A stretch of DNA of 64,000 nucleotides from Roseiarcus sp037446355 (GTDB lineage Bacteria > Pseudomonadota > Alphaproteobacteria > Rhizobiales > Beijerinckiaceae). A program made the position numbers and the translations under genes. Positions 9,031 to 17,465 of this stretch are shown in pieces. The first letter of the stretch is position 1; the number at the start of each line of letters is the position of its first letter. The notes beneath the pieces were generated by a model. That model worked only from the letters and a program-made list of their open reading frames with translations. It was not told the origin of the DNA and did no database searches. The stretch is from assembly GCA_037446355.1 (NCBI GenBank), contig JBBIIT010000009.1:1-64000 (forward strand), in the 5' to 3' direction.

Positions 9031-9924
9031 TCAGGCGTTCAGAACGCCGGCGTGGACCATCGCGCGCCGCAACGCCGTTTCCGTCGCTTCGCCGACCGGC
9101 AGCAGCGGCAGTCGCACTTCGTTGCGCGCCCGTCCGATAAGGCTCATCGCGTATTTGGCGCCGCTGACGCCCGGCTCCAGGAACGTCGCCGCATGTAGCG
9201 GAGTGAGGCGATCTTGAATCCGCAACGCCTCGGCGAAATCGCCCTTCATCGCCGATTCCATCAAAAGCGAGCACGGAGCGGGCGCGACATTTGCGACGAC
9301 CGAAATGCAGCCGTGGCCGCCCGCCGCCATATAGGGGAGGGCGGTCATGTCTTCGCCCGAAAGTTGGATAAACTCGGGCCCCATCGCGTGTCGCTGGCGC
9401 GAAACGCGGCCGACGTCGCCGGTCGCATCTTTCACGCCGGCGATGTTCTTGAGTTCGTAAAGCCGCTTCATCGTTTCGACCGACATGTCGACGACGCTGC
9501 GCGGCGGGATGTTGTAAATGATGATCGGTACGCCCACCGCGTCATTGACGGCCTTGAAATGGCGATAGAGCCCTTCCTGCGTCGGCTTGTTGTAATAAGG
9601 CGTGACGACCAGCACGGCGTCGGCGCCGGCCTTTTCCGCGTGGCGCGCGAGTTCCACCGCCTCGACGGTGTTGTTCGATCCGGCCCCGGCGATGACAGGC
9701 ACGCGCCCGCGCGCCTCGTCGATGCAGACATCGACGACGTGGCGGTGCTCCTCATGGGTCAGCGTCGGGCTTTCGCCGGTCGTGCCGACCGGAACAAGAC
9801 CGTGCGAGCCCGACTCGATCTGCCAGTCCACCAGCGCGCGAAAGGCCTGCTCGTCGAATTTGCCTTCCTTGAACGGCGTCACCAGGGCCGGCATCGAACC
9901 GTGAAACTTCGCCCGCTTACTCAT
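9031..9924 (-). CDS. dapA: 4-hydroxy-tetrahydrodipicolinate synthase
   Basis: Condenses pyruvate with aspartate semialdehyde in lysine and diaminopimelate synthesis. 297 residues. Schiff-base Lys165 in IAGVKDATGD, catalytic Tyr137 in IIIYNIPPR and the GTTGE pyruvate-binding motif at 47-51 are all present. It is upstream of smpB on the same strand and divergent from slt, an arrangement familiar in Hyphomicrobiales. The 154 bases between dapA and slt should hold both promoters. Confidence 0.97.
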   Translation of the reverse strand: MSKRAKFHGSMPALVTPFKEGKFDEQAFRALVDWQIESGSHGLVPVGTTGESPTLTHEEHRHVVDVCIDEARGRVPVIAGAGSNNTVEAVELARHAEKAGADAVLVVTPYYNKPTQEGLYRHFKAVNDAVGVPIIIYNIPPRSVVDMSVETMKRLYELKNIAGVKDATGDVGRVSRQRHAMGPEFIQLSGEDMTALPYMAAGGHGCISVVANVAPAPCSLLMESAMKGDFAEALRIQDRLTPLHAATFLEPGVSGAKYAMSLIGRARNEVRLPLLPVGEATETALRRAMVHAGVLNA

Positions 9925-10078
9925 CTCGCGCTTCCGCTCGTCCGCTGTCGCGCCGGGGGAGGCGCTCGCGATGACACATAGCGAGTCGAAGGCGCCGGCG
10001 AAAGGGGCGCCCTTTCGCGTTCGACGGTTAATACTTCTTCAGCCAAGCGCGCCTACGCTCGGCGGCAGAGGGTTCGCA

Positions 10079-12223
10079 ATGAAGACTTTGCTGCGCTCGG
10101 CGGCCGGGGCGGCTCTGGTCGCCGGCCTAAGCCTCTACGCCGGCGATGGCGGGGGTCGACTCGACGTCGTCGAAGGCGTTTCGGTCCCTCATGTCGCGCC
10201 GGCGGGCCTGATTTTCGTCGAATTGCCGACGGAGCCGCCCGCCGCCGCCGTCGCGCTCCCCCTCGCCAGCCTCGATCCGACGCCGCCCGGCGCCGTCGCG
10301 GCCCAGGACGCCGCGCCGCTCCCCGCCGTCCCGCCGCCGCTGTCGCTGTTCGACAGGGTACGGTTCTCGGCGGCGGCCGCGCTTTATCGCAAGGGCGCCG
10401 AGGGCGCCGCCGCGGCCATCGCCGCCAGCGTACCCGATCCCGCGCAGCGCGCGGCGCTGGAATGGATCGCGCTGCGCAGCGTCGCCGCGCCCGATCCCGC
10501 GCGCCTCGACGCCTTCGAGGCCGCGCATACGGACTGGCCGGCCGCCGATTGGCTCGATGCGGTTCGCGAGGGCTGGCTCTTCGCGCAGCATGCTTCCGCG
10601 AAGCGAATCGAGACCGCGCAGGCGCAACATTCGCCGCGCACCGCGGTTGGAATCCTCGCGGCCGCGCGCGCGGAAACGGCCGAGGGCAAGGTCGCCGAGG
10701 CGACGAAGCGCGTGCGCGCGCTATGGCGCGAACACGATCTCGACGCCTGGAACGAGGGCGCGTTGCTGAAGGAATTTGGCGCGCTGCTCACCCGCGCTGA
10801 CCACAAATATCGCGCCGATCGTCTGCTCTATGCGGAGAAGGCGGCGTCGGCTTTGCGCGCGGCCGCGCTCGCCGGCGCCGACGAAGTCGCGCTCGCCAAT
10901 GCGCGCTTCGAGGCCGCGCGCGGTCCTTTGTCGCCGCGCGCGATCGCGGCCGTGCCGGCCTCGCTGCAATCCGACCCTGGCCTGACGTTCGCGCGGGTCC
11001 AGGACGCGCGGCGGGCGGGGCGCGCGGTCGAGGCGGCGGCCTGGCTCGCGCTGGCGCCGCGCGACGCGGCGGGCCTCATCGACCCCGACAAATGGTGGAG
11101 CGAGCGGCGCATGGTGGCGCGCGAATTGCTCGATCGCGGGGCCGCGCGTCAGGCCTACGATCTTTGTTCGACGGCGATCGCCGCCAGCGCCGCTGCGCGC
11201 GTCGACGCATCTTTCCACGCCGGATGGATCGCGCTTCGCTTTCTCGACGATCCCGTCTCCGCCGCGAGCCGCTTCGCCGAGGCGAGCGCGGCCGCGCAGA
11301 CGCCGCTGTCTATCGCGCGCGCTTCCTATTGGCAGGGCCGCGCCGCCGACGTGCTTGGGCGCGCCGACGAGGCGCACGGCTTCTACGCGCGCGCGGCCGC
11401 CTATCCCATCGCCTATTACGGTCAGCTCGCGGCGCGCCGCCTCGGGCGCGAGCCGACGCCGCGCCGCCCTCCTCGCATCGCCGTCGGCGATCAGCGACAG
11501 GAGGCGACGCGCGCGATCGAAATTCTCTACGAAACCGGGTTCGACGACATCGCGACGCCGCTCGCCTATTCCGCCGCCGCCAACTGGAGCGACGAGGCGC
11601 AAATCGCCGCGCTCGGCGACGTGCTCGCGCGGCGCGCCAACGCGACTGTCAACGTCACCTTCGGCAAGCGCGCGACCGAGCGCGGCTTCGCGCTCGACGA
11701 AGTCGCGTTCCCGACCACGGGCCTGCCCAACTTTTCGCCGCTGCCCCATTCAGCCGACGTGCCGAGCGTGCTCGCCGTCGCGCGGCAGGAGAGCGAATTC
11801 GCCTGGCGCGCTTCCTCCGGCGCGGGAGCGAAGGGCCTGATGCAGATCCTTCCGGCGACCGCGCAATCGACCGCCCGGCGCGCCGGCGTCGCGTTCGATT
11901 TTTCGCGGCTCGTCGGCGATTCCGCCTTCAACCTGCAACTCGGCGCGGCCTATCTCGGGCAGTTGATCGAGGACGAGGGCGGATCGATCGAAGTGGCGCT
12001 CGCCGCATACAATGCCGGACCCGGCCGCGTTCAACAATGGATCGCCGCTTACGGCGATCCGCGCACGGGCGGCGCCGATCCCATCGATTGGGCCGAGCGC
12101 ATCCCGTTCGACGAAACGCGCGACTATGTGCAGCGCGTGAGTGAGAATCTGGGCGTCTATCGCGCGCTGCTTGCCTCGGGCGCGCCCGCGCCTGCGACCA
12201 ACATGCGACTTGCCCGCGAATAG
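10079..12223 (+). CDS. slt: Soluble lytic murein transglycosylase (Slt70-like)
   Basis: 714 residues, periplasmic peptidoglycan lyase. ATG at 10079 opens a signal-peptide-like segment (MKTLLRSAAGAALVAGLSLYA); the frame is open further upstream but that part is not secretory. A long alpha-helical, Ala-rich region (about 80-540) corresponds to the U-shaped superhelix of Slt70. The C-terminal SLT domain has ARQESEF with catalytic Glu571, GAKGLMQILPATAQ and ALAAYNAGPGRVQQW. Divergent from dapA. Confidence 0.94.
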   Translation: MKTLLRSAAGAALVAGLSLYAGDGGGRLDVVEGVSVPHVAPAGLIFVELPTEPPAAAVALPLASLDPTPPGAVAAQDAAPLPAVPPPLSLFDRVRFSAAAALYRKGAEGAAAAIAASVPDPAQRAALEWIALRSVAAPDPARLDAFEAAHTDWPAADWLDAVREGWLFAQHASAKRIETAQAQHSPRTAVGILAAARAETAEGKVAEATKRVRALWREHDLDAWNEGALLKEFGALLTRADHKYRADRLLYAEKAASALRAAALAGADEVALANARFEAARGPLSPRAIAAVPASLQSDPGLTFARVQDARRAGRAVEAAAWLALAPRDAAGLIDPDKWWSERRMVARELLDRGAARQAYDLCSTAIAASAAARVDASFHAGWIALRFLDDPVSAASRFAEASAAAQTPLSIARASYWQGRAADVLGRADEAHGFYARAAAYPIAYYGQLAARRLGREPTPRRPPRIAVGDQRQEATRAIEILYETGFDDIATPLAYSAAANWSDEAQIAALGDVLARRANATVNVTFGKRATERGFALDEVAFPTTGLPNFSPLPHSADVPSVLAVARQESEFAWRASSGAGAKGLMQILPATAQSTARRAGVAFDFSRLVGDSAFNLQLGAAYLGQLIEDEGGSIEVALAAYNAGPGRVQQWIAAYGDPRTGGADPIDWAERIPFDETRDYVQRVSENLGVYRALLASGAPAPATNMRLARE

Positions 12224-12235
12224 GGCGCTTCGCGA

Positions 12236-12691
12236 TCAGGCCAGCCGAACCAGCGTCGCTCCCGCGAACACCAAGAGCACGCCGACGATTCGGCCGAGCG
12301 AAAAGTCCCGGATCGGGAATTCGAATAGGCCGAGCCGGTCGACCAGCAAGGCCGCCATCAACTGTCCCGCAATGACGAAACATAGCGTCGCCGCCGCGCC
12401 CAGACGCGGCGCCAGCGCGACATTGACGCTTAGAAAGATCGCGCCGATCGCCCCGCCGATCAGCAGCAAATAGAACGGCGTCGCGACGACGTCGGATAGC
12501 GCGGGATATTGTCGGAACGCCGACATGTTGATCGCGAGCAGCACGAACCAACCAATCGTAAAAGAGATGGTCGTCGCCGCGATCGGGCCACCGACGGACT
12601 TGGCGAGCAGCGCGTTGGCGCTCGTCTGTAGCGGAAAGAGTGCGCCCGCGCCGACGGCGATGAGAGCGTAGATGACGTTTTGCGGGGTCAA
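12236..12691 (-). CDS. YdcZ/DUF606-type DMT superfamily membrane protein
   Basis: 151 residues with five hydrophobic segments, starting MTPQNVIYALIAVGAGALFPLQTS. Layout and motifs (ANALLAKSVG near residue 30, final GVLLVFAGATLV) match the small half-length drug/metabolite transporter family DUF606 (E. coli YdcZ). Members probably act as dimers; the substrate is unknown. It ends 12 bases from the convergent slt stop. No partner gene is next to it. Confidence 0.8.
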   Translation of the reverse strand: MTPQNVIYALIAVGAGALFPLQTSANALLAKSVGGPIAATTISFTIGWFVLLAINMSAFRQYPALSDVVATPFYLLLIGGAIGAIFLSVNVALAPRLGAAATLCFVIAGQLMAALLVDRLGLFEFPIRDFSLGRIVGVLLVFAGATLVRLA

Positions 12692-12870
12692 GACAGGGCT
12701 CCTAGCCTGGCGGCGTCGAAGGTGGGAGCACTAGGACTACGTGCGCGAGCGCGCTTCGCCAAGCCCCGCCCGGCGAAGTTTGAGGTCGCCGCCGTACGAC
12801 CGGCTTATCCTCCCGATCGCGCGGTCAAGCGCGCCTGGACGGCGCCGCCCTCATCGGCTTAGGAGGGGGG

Positions 12871-13500
12871 ATGTTTTACGAAGGGCGACGGCAAATGATA
12901 TTCTCGCGCTGGAAAATCTTGGCGCTGACGTTCGTGTGGGCGCTCGTGGCGCCGGGCTTGGCTTCGGCGACCGAGGTGCCCGAGCGGATCGTATTCGTGC
13001 GTCATGGCGAGAAGCCGGTCAAAGGGCTCGGACAGTTAAACTGCAAGGGCTTTAATCGCGCGCTGGCGCTGCCCGCATTTTTTGCGAATAACTTCGGTAA
13101 GCCCGATGCGATCTTCGCGCCCGATCCCGCGCAGCGCAAAAAGGACGCGGGCCAGCCGTTCGACTACATCCGCCCGCTCGTAACGATCGAGCCGACCGCC
13201 ATCGCCTTCGAAATGCCCGTGAACGCTCAGATCGGCTTCGCCGACGTTCACGCTCTCGAGGCGGCGCTCGCCGCGCCCGAATTGAAACATGCGCTGGTGA
13301 TCGTCGCTTGGGAGCACAAGTTGATCGACGTCGTCGCGCGCGATCTGATGTCCGCCCATGGCGGCGATCCCAAAGTCGTGCCGACCTGGGACGACAGCGA
13401 TTTCGACGGCGTCGAGGTGATCGCCATCGCCGACGGCAAGGCGACATTCGAGCGGCGGACCGAGGGTCTCGACGGCCAGCCCGAGGCCTGCTCGCGTTAG
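12871..13500 (+). CDS. Histidine phosphatase superfamily protein, secreted
   Basis: 209 residues with an N-terminal signal-like helix (ILALTFVWALVAPGLASA) and then VFVRHGEKP, the RHG phospho-acceptor motif of the histidine phosphatase clan. The second conserved His may be in VIVAWEHKLID. The remaining core motifs are weak, so phosphatase activity is inferred. AGGAGG four bases before the ATG at 12871 supports that start; an in-frame ATG at 12895 is an alternative. Its stop overlaps the convergent rhodanese stop by four bases. Confidence 0.65.
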   Translation: MFYEGRRQMIFSRWKILALTFVWALVAPGLASATEVPERIVFVRHGEKPVKGLGQLNCKGFNRALALPAFFANNFGKPDAIFAPDPAQRKKDAGQPFDYIRPLVTIEPTAIAFEMPVNAQIGFADVHALEAALAAPELKHALVIVAWEHKLIDVVARDLMSAHGGDPKVVPTWDDSDFDGVEVIAIADGKATFERRTEGLDGQPEACSR

Positions 13501-13835
13501 AATTCCAACTTGCCGCCGCGCAGGCGCCAGCCGCTGGCGCCCGGCGGATAATGCGCGACATGGGCGACGCCCGCGCCCAGCGCCGCGCGCATCGCCGCCA
13601 TTGAGCGCCCGCCGGCGTGACAGACCAGAACGACCGGCTTCTCGGTCGGCAGCGCGCTCGGGTGAAAGCGCGACAGCGGCAAGTTGCGCGAGCCGGGAAT
13701 TCTTCCCGCGGCGAATTCATGCGGTTCGCGCACGTCGATAACGTCCCAGGCGCCCGCCTCCAGCGCGGCGACGAGGTCGTCGTGCGAGACGGTTCCGCCG
13801 GGCGCATGATGCGGGAAACGAGGCGTCGACGTCAT
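13497..13835 (-). CDS. Rhodanese-like sulfurtransferase
   Basis: 112-residue single rhodanese domain. CDC25/rhodanese motif A is seen as DVIDVREPHEFAAGRIPGSRNLPL, and the active-site loop is CHAGGRS, a six-residue loop with catalytic Cys and the conserved Arg. No signal peptide. It begins 13 bases after the alr stop on the same strand, so it may be co-transcribed with alr. The sulfur acceptor is unknown. Confidence 0.88.
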   Translation of the reverse strand: MTSTPRFPHHAPGGTVSHDDLVAALEAGAWDVIDVREPHEFAAGRIPGSRNLPLSRFHPSALPTEKPVVLVCHAGGRSMAAMRAALGAGVAHVAHYPPGASGWRLRGGKLEF

Positions 13836-13848
13836 CGGGGCGGCTCCA

Positions 13849-14967
13849 TCAGATCGCGGGATCGGGAAGAACGACGCGCTGGTAGCGCAAGCCGAGGCCG
13901 GTCAGCAAGTGGTAGCCGATCGTGCCGGAACGGCGCGCAAAATCGTCGAGGGGAATGTTCGGCCCGAAAAATTCGCCGAGAGCGCCTGGCCGAACGACGT
14001 CTTCGGCGAGGTCGGTCACATCGGCGATGCATAAGTCCATGGAAACGCGCCCGACCAGCGGGCAGCGGCGCCCCGAAATGAAGACCTCCGCGCCCGCGCG
14101 CCCCTCGACCGCGCCGGCGCTGCGCGGCAGGCCGTCGGCATAGCCGGCCAGAAGCGTCGCCAGGCGCGTGCGACGGGGCGCGGTCCATTGCGAATTGTAC
14201 CCGCAGCTCTCGCCGGCCTCGATCCAGCGGGTCTGCTGGATCGGAATTTCGAGCGTGACGACCGTGCGCATCGGGTTCGCCAAGCCGGGCGTCGGATTGC
14301 CGCCGTAGAGCGCGACGCCCGGGCGCACGAGATCGAGGAAAGGCGCCTCGGGCAGGAACAGCCCGGAGGAATTGGCAAGCGCGGCGGCAAGATGGGGCAG
14401 GGCCGCGCGCGCTTGCGCGAGGCGCGCGATCTGCGCAGCGTTGAGCGGATTCGACGGCTCCTCCGAGGCGACGAAATGGCTCATCAGCAGATCCGCGCCG
14501 CGCGCGCCGTGGCGTTCGATGGCCGCCAGGAGATCGGCGAGCGAAGCGAATCCGAGCCGGTTCATGCCGGTGTCGAGATGCAGAGCGAAGGGCGGCGGCG
14601 CGGCGAATTTGGCGGCCAAGGCCGACCAGCGCGCAAGTTCCTCGGCCGCGCCGATGACGGGGGCAAGGCCGAGCGCGGCGTAATCGGCGTCGGGTTCGGC
14701 GTTGGGCTCGAGGCCATTGAGGACATAGATGCACGCATCCTCGCCTGTCGCGGCGCGCGCGCGCGCGCCCTCGCAGCGATGGGCCACGAAAAAGACCCGG
14801 CAGCCCGTCGCATAAAGCGCCGGCGCGGCGACCTCGATCCCCAGCCCATAGGCGTTCGCCTTGATGACGGCGGCGCAGCGGGCGGGCGCGACGCGGCGGG
14901 CGAGATCGCGCCAATTCGCCGCAAGCGCCCCGAGGTCGATCGTCAGGCGGCCAGGGGCGGGAGTCAC
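13849..14967 (-). CDS. alr: Alanine racemase
   Basis: 372 residues, PLP enzyme producing D-alanine for peptidoglycan. The PLP lysine is in AAVIKANAYGLG, and the second catalytic Tyr is probably in CGYNSQWTAPRRTRLA. LVGRVSMDLCIADVTD and GEFFGPNIPLDDFA are family motifs. The GTG at 14967 is chosen because conserved sequence (LTIDLGALAANW) starts right after it; the long frame upstream belongs to the next gene's other strand phase. GTGA overlap joins it to the PNPOx-like gene. Confidence 0.93.
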   Translation of the reverse strand: MTPAPGRLTIDLGALAANWRDLARRVAPARCAAVIKANAYGLGIEVAAPALYATGCRVFFVAHRCEGARARAATGEDACIYVLNGLEPNAEPDADYAALGLAPVIGAAEELARWSALAAKFAAPPPFALHLDTGMNRLGFASLADLLAAIERHGARGADLLMSHFVASEEPSNPLNAAQIARLAQARAALPHLAAALANSSGLFLPEAPFLDLVRPGVALYGGNPTPGLANPMRTVVTLEIPIQQTRWIEAGESCGYNSQWTAPRRTRLATLLAGYADGLPRSAGAVEGRAGAEVFISGRRCPLVGRVSMDLCIADVTDLAEDVVRPGALGEFFGPNIPLDDFARRSGTIGYHLLTGLGLRYQRVVLPDPAI

Positions 14968-15506
14968 GCCTCGCCCCAACTCGGCAGGCCGTCGATCGAG
15001 AGCGTCGTCTTGCGGCGGCGGTACTCTTCGAGCTCTTCCTCGCTCTTGGTCGCCCAGTGGTCGGTGAGCGTCGGGCGCGGGCGCTCCAGCGCCATCAGCG
15101 GCACGCCGAAACCGCAGGCGGTCATGCTGGAATCGATGTCCATGACGACGATCTGCCGCGCGCCGCTCTTGGGTGCGAATTCGTGCGAAAGTTCGTGCCA
15201 AAGAGCGCCGCCCGGCGCGCCGGTGCGCAGCCGCCCATAAAGGCGCAGCACCATGGGGTTGCGGGTGAACGAGCAGAACATGATCGTCGCCCGGCCGCCG
15301 GCGCGGGCGTGCGCGCCGGTCTCGTTGCCCGAGCCGGTGAGATCGAGATAAGCGCAGCGCTTCGGTCCGAGCACCCGGAACGTGTCGAGCCCCTTGGGCG
15401 AGAGATTGAGCCGCCCGTCCGCCGCCGCGCTGGCGATGAAGAACATCGGTTGCGCGCCAATGAAGGCGATCAGCTTGTCGTCGAGGGCCTCGTAGAACTT
15501 CGCCAT
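14964..15506 (-). CDS. Pyridoxamine 5'-phosphate oxidase-family protein
   Basis: 180 residues with the split-barrel flavin-binding fold: MFFIASAAADGRLNLSPKG and ATIMFCSFTRNPMVLRLYGRLR are the recognisable strands. Proteins of this type bind FMN or F420 or haem; the actual cofactor and substrate cannot be read from the sequence. The ATG at 15506 opens the conserved KFYEALDDKLIAFI segment; the frame extends upstream without homology. Coupled by GTGA overlap to alr. Confidence 0.8.
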   Translation of the reverse strand: MAKFYEALDDKLIAFIGAQPMFFIASAAADGRLNLSPKGLDTFRVLGPKRCAYLDLTGSGNETGAHARAGGRATIMFCSFTRNPMVLRLYGRLRTGAPGGALWHELSHEFAPKSGARQIVVMDIDSSMTACGFGVPLMALERPRPTLTDHWATKSEEELEEYRRRKTTLSIDGLPSWGEA

Positions 15507-15599
15507 TGGATTTCCTCGGCGCCCCAGGGGTTTGCCCGGCGGGCGCGCATTTGCTAAAGCGTCGCGAAAGTTCCTTATCAGGGCAACGGAATTCAGGCG

Positions 15600-16205
15600 A
15601 TGGACAAATTCATCACGTTGACCGGCGTCGCGGCGCCGCTCGAGATCGACAATATCGACACCGATATGATCATCCCGAAGCAATATTTGAAGACGATCAA
15701 GCGCACCGGTCTGGGCGCGGGCCTGTTCTCCGAGATGCGCTACAAGGACGACGGTTCGATCAACCCGGATTTCGTGCTCAACAAGCCGGCCTACAAGAAT
15801 GCGCGGATACTGGTCGCCGGCGACAATTTCGGCTGCGGCTCGTCGCGCGAGCACGCGCCTTGGGCCTTGCTCGATTTCGGCATCCGCTGCGTGATCTCGA
15901 CCGACTTCGCCGACATTTTCTATAACAACTGCTTCAAGAACGGCATCCTACCGGTCAAGGTGAAACCCGACGATCTGCCCAAGCTGATGGATGACGCCAA
16001 GCGCGGCGCCAACGCGACGCTGACGATCGACCTGCCGGCGCAGGAAATCCGCGGTCCCGACGGCGGCGTCATCAAGTTCGAAATCGACCCCGCGCGCAAG
16101 CAGACGCTCATCGAAGGCCTCGACGACATCGGCCTGACGATGGTCGAAGCGCCGGCGATATCCGCGTTCGAGAAGAAATCCGCCGCCGCTAGGCCGTGGG
16201 CTTAA
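15600..16205 (+). CDS. leuD: 3-isopropylmalate dehydratase small subunit
   Basis: 201 residues. With LeuC it isomerises 2- to 3-isopropylmalate in leucine synthesis. Signatures: IDTDMIIPKQYLKTI, GDNFGCGSSREHAPWAL (the aconitase swivel-domain motif) and NNCFKNGILPV. leuC and leuB are not in this window, which is common in Hyphomicrobiales. Start ATG at 15600 follows a weak site. A perfect palindrome lies 16 bases past the stop. Confidence 0.97.
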   Translation: MDKFITLTGVAAPLEIDNIDTDMIIPKQYLKTIKRTGLGAGLFSEMRYKDDGSINPDFVLNKPAYKNARILVAGDNFGCGSSREHAPWALLDFGIRCVISTDFADIFYNNCFKNGILPVKVKPDDLPKLMDDAKRGANATLTIDLPAQEIRGPDGGVIKFEIDPARKQTLIEGLDDIGLTMVEAPAISAFEKKSAAARPWA

Positions 16206-16221
16206 GAGGTCCAACCGGAAG

Positions 16222-16251
16222 TTGTCATTCCCGCGCAAGCGGGAATGACAA
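16222..16251. repeat. 30-bp perfect palindrome, dispersed-repeat type or terminator
   Basis: Two 13-base arms, TTGTCATTCCCGC and its exact complement, flank a GCAA tetraloop (16235-16238). It sits 16 bases after leuD and before mltB, has no T-tract, and has the look of the widespread TCATTCCCGC-type extragenic palindromes seen in many Proteobacteria. It could act as a transcript 3' end for leuD. Only one copy was noticed in this window. Confidence 0.75.
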
Positions 16252-16298
16252 TGCTCAGCGCCATCGACGCCACGCGCGGAATCCTCGATGATGCCCGC

Positions 16299-17465
16299 AT
16301 GATTCGCGTTCCACTCGCCATCTGCGCGCTCGCGCTTATGCTTGCGCCCGCCCGCGCCGACTTCGCCTCCTGCGTCGCTTTGTTGAAATCGGAGGCGGCG
16401 GGGCAGGGCGTCGGCGCCGAAACGCTGCGCGCGGCGTTCGATGGCCTGCAACCTGACCCCAAAGTGCTGGAATTCGAGCACAGCCAGCCGGAATTCAAGA
16501 CGCCGGTCTGGGATTATCTCGCGGCTTTGGTTGACGATGAGCGCGTGGCCGACGGCAAGGCGGCGATGGCGCAACACGCGTCGGCGCTCGCCAAGGCCGA
16601 GGCGCGCTTCGGCGTCAGCAAATATGCGATCGCGGCGATCTGGGGCGTCGAATCCGATTTCGGCCGCGACATGGGCAAGCGGCCGCTGGTGCAGTCGCTT
16701 TCGACGCTCGCCTGCGAAGGCTCGATGCGGCCGGCCTACTTTCGCGGCGAGCTGATGGCGACGCTGAAGATCGCCGATCGCGGCGACATTCCTCTCGACA
16801 AGCTCAACGGGTCCTGGGCGGGCGCGTTCGGGCAGACGCAGTTCATGCCCTCGACGTTTCTGCGCCTCGCGGTCGATCTCGACGGCTCGGGGCGCGACAT
16901 CGTCGACAACGCCGCCGCCGCGCTGGGCTCGACCGCCAATTATCTCAAGCATTCCGGTTGGGTCGAGGGCGAACCCTGGGGCTTCGAGGTCAAGTTGCCC
17001 GACGGTTATTCCGGCCCTTCGGGGCGCAGGAACAAGCAGCCGATGTCGTCATGGGGCGCGCGCGGCGTCAGGCGCATCGACGGCAAGAGCCTCGGCGAGG
17101 GGCAGGCGGGTCTGTTCCTGCCGGCAGGCGCGGACGGTCCCGCCTTCCTCGTCACCCGCAACTTCGATGCGATCTATTCCTACAACGCCGCCGAATCCTA
17201 CACGCTCGCGGCGGGCATTCTCGCCCAGCGCCTCGCTGGCGGTCCGGGCGTCGTCACGCCCTGGCCAACCGACGATCCCGGCCTTTCGCGCGCCGAGCGG
17301 CGCGAGTTGCAAAGCCTGCTCGCCGGGAAAGGCTACGACGTCGGTGCGCCCGACGGCGCGATCGGCGCCAAGACCAAATCGGCGATCGCCGATTTTCAGA
17401 CCAAGAACGGCCTGACGCGCGACGGCCGCCCGTCGCTAAAGGTGCTGGAGGCGCTGCGGCGCTAG
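16299..17465 (+). CDS. Lytic murein transglycosylase with C-terminal peptidoglycan-binding domain (MltB family)
   Basis: 388 residues. Signal peptide from the ATG at 16299 (MIRVPLAICALALMLAPARA). The MltB/SLT_2 domain has AIWGVESDFGRDMGKR with catalytic Glu118, plus GSWAGAFGQTQFMPSTF and the SAANYL-like STANYLKHSGW. The last 60 residues (QSLLAGKGYDVGAPDGAIGAKTKSAIADFQ) form a PG_binding_1 domain. The frame is open to 16245 but that would include half of the palindrome. Its stop shares CTAG with the convergent aminotransferase. Confidence 0.93.
   Translation: MIRVPLAICALALMLAPARADFASCVALLKSEAAGQGVGAETLRAAFDGLQPDPKVLEFEHSQPEFKTPVWDYLAALVDDERVADGKAAMAQHASALAKAEARFGVSKYAIAAIWGVESDFGRDMGKRPLVQSLSTLACEGSMRPAYFRGELMATLKIADRGDIPLDKLNGSWAGAFGQTQFMPSTFLRLAVDLDGSGRDIVDNAAAALGSTANYLKHSGWVEGEPWGFEVKLPDGYSGPSGRRNKQPMSSWGARGVRRIDGKSLGEGQAGLFLPAGADGPAFLVTRNFDAIYSYNAAESYTLAAGILAQRLAGGPGVVTPWPTDDPGLSRAERRELQSLLAGKGYDVGAPDGAIGAKTKSAIADFQTKNGLTRDGRPSLKVLEALRR

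Noticed and set aside
16245..16298. Longer N-terminus for the MltB-like protein
   Set aside because: Would be encoded partly by the palindrome and would bury the signal peptide that begins at 16299.
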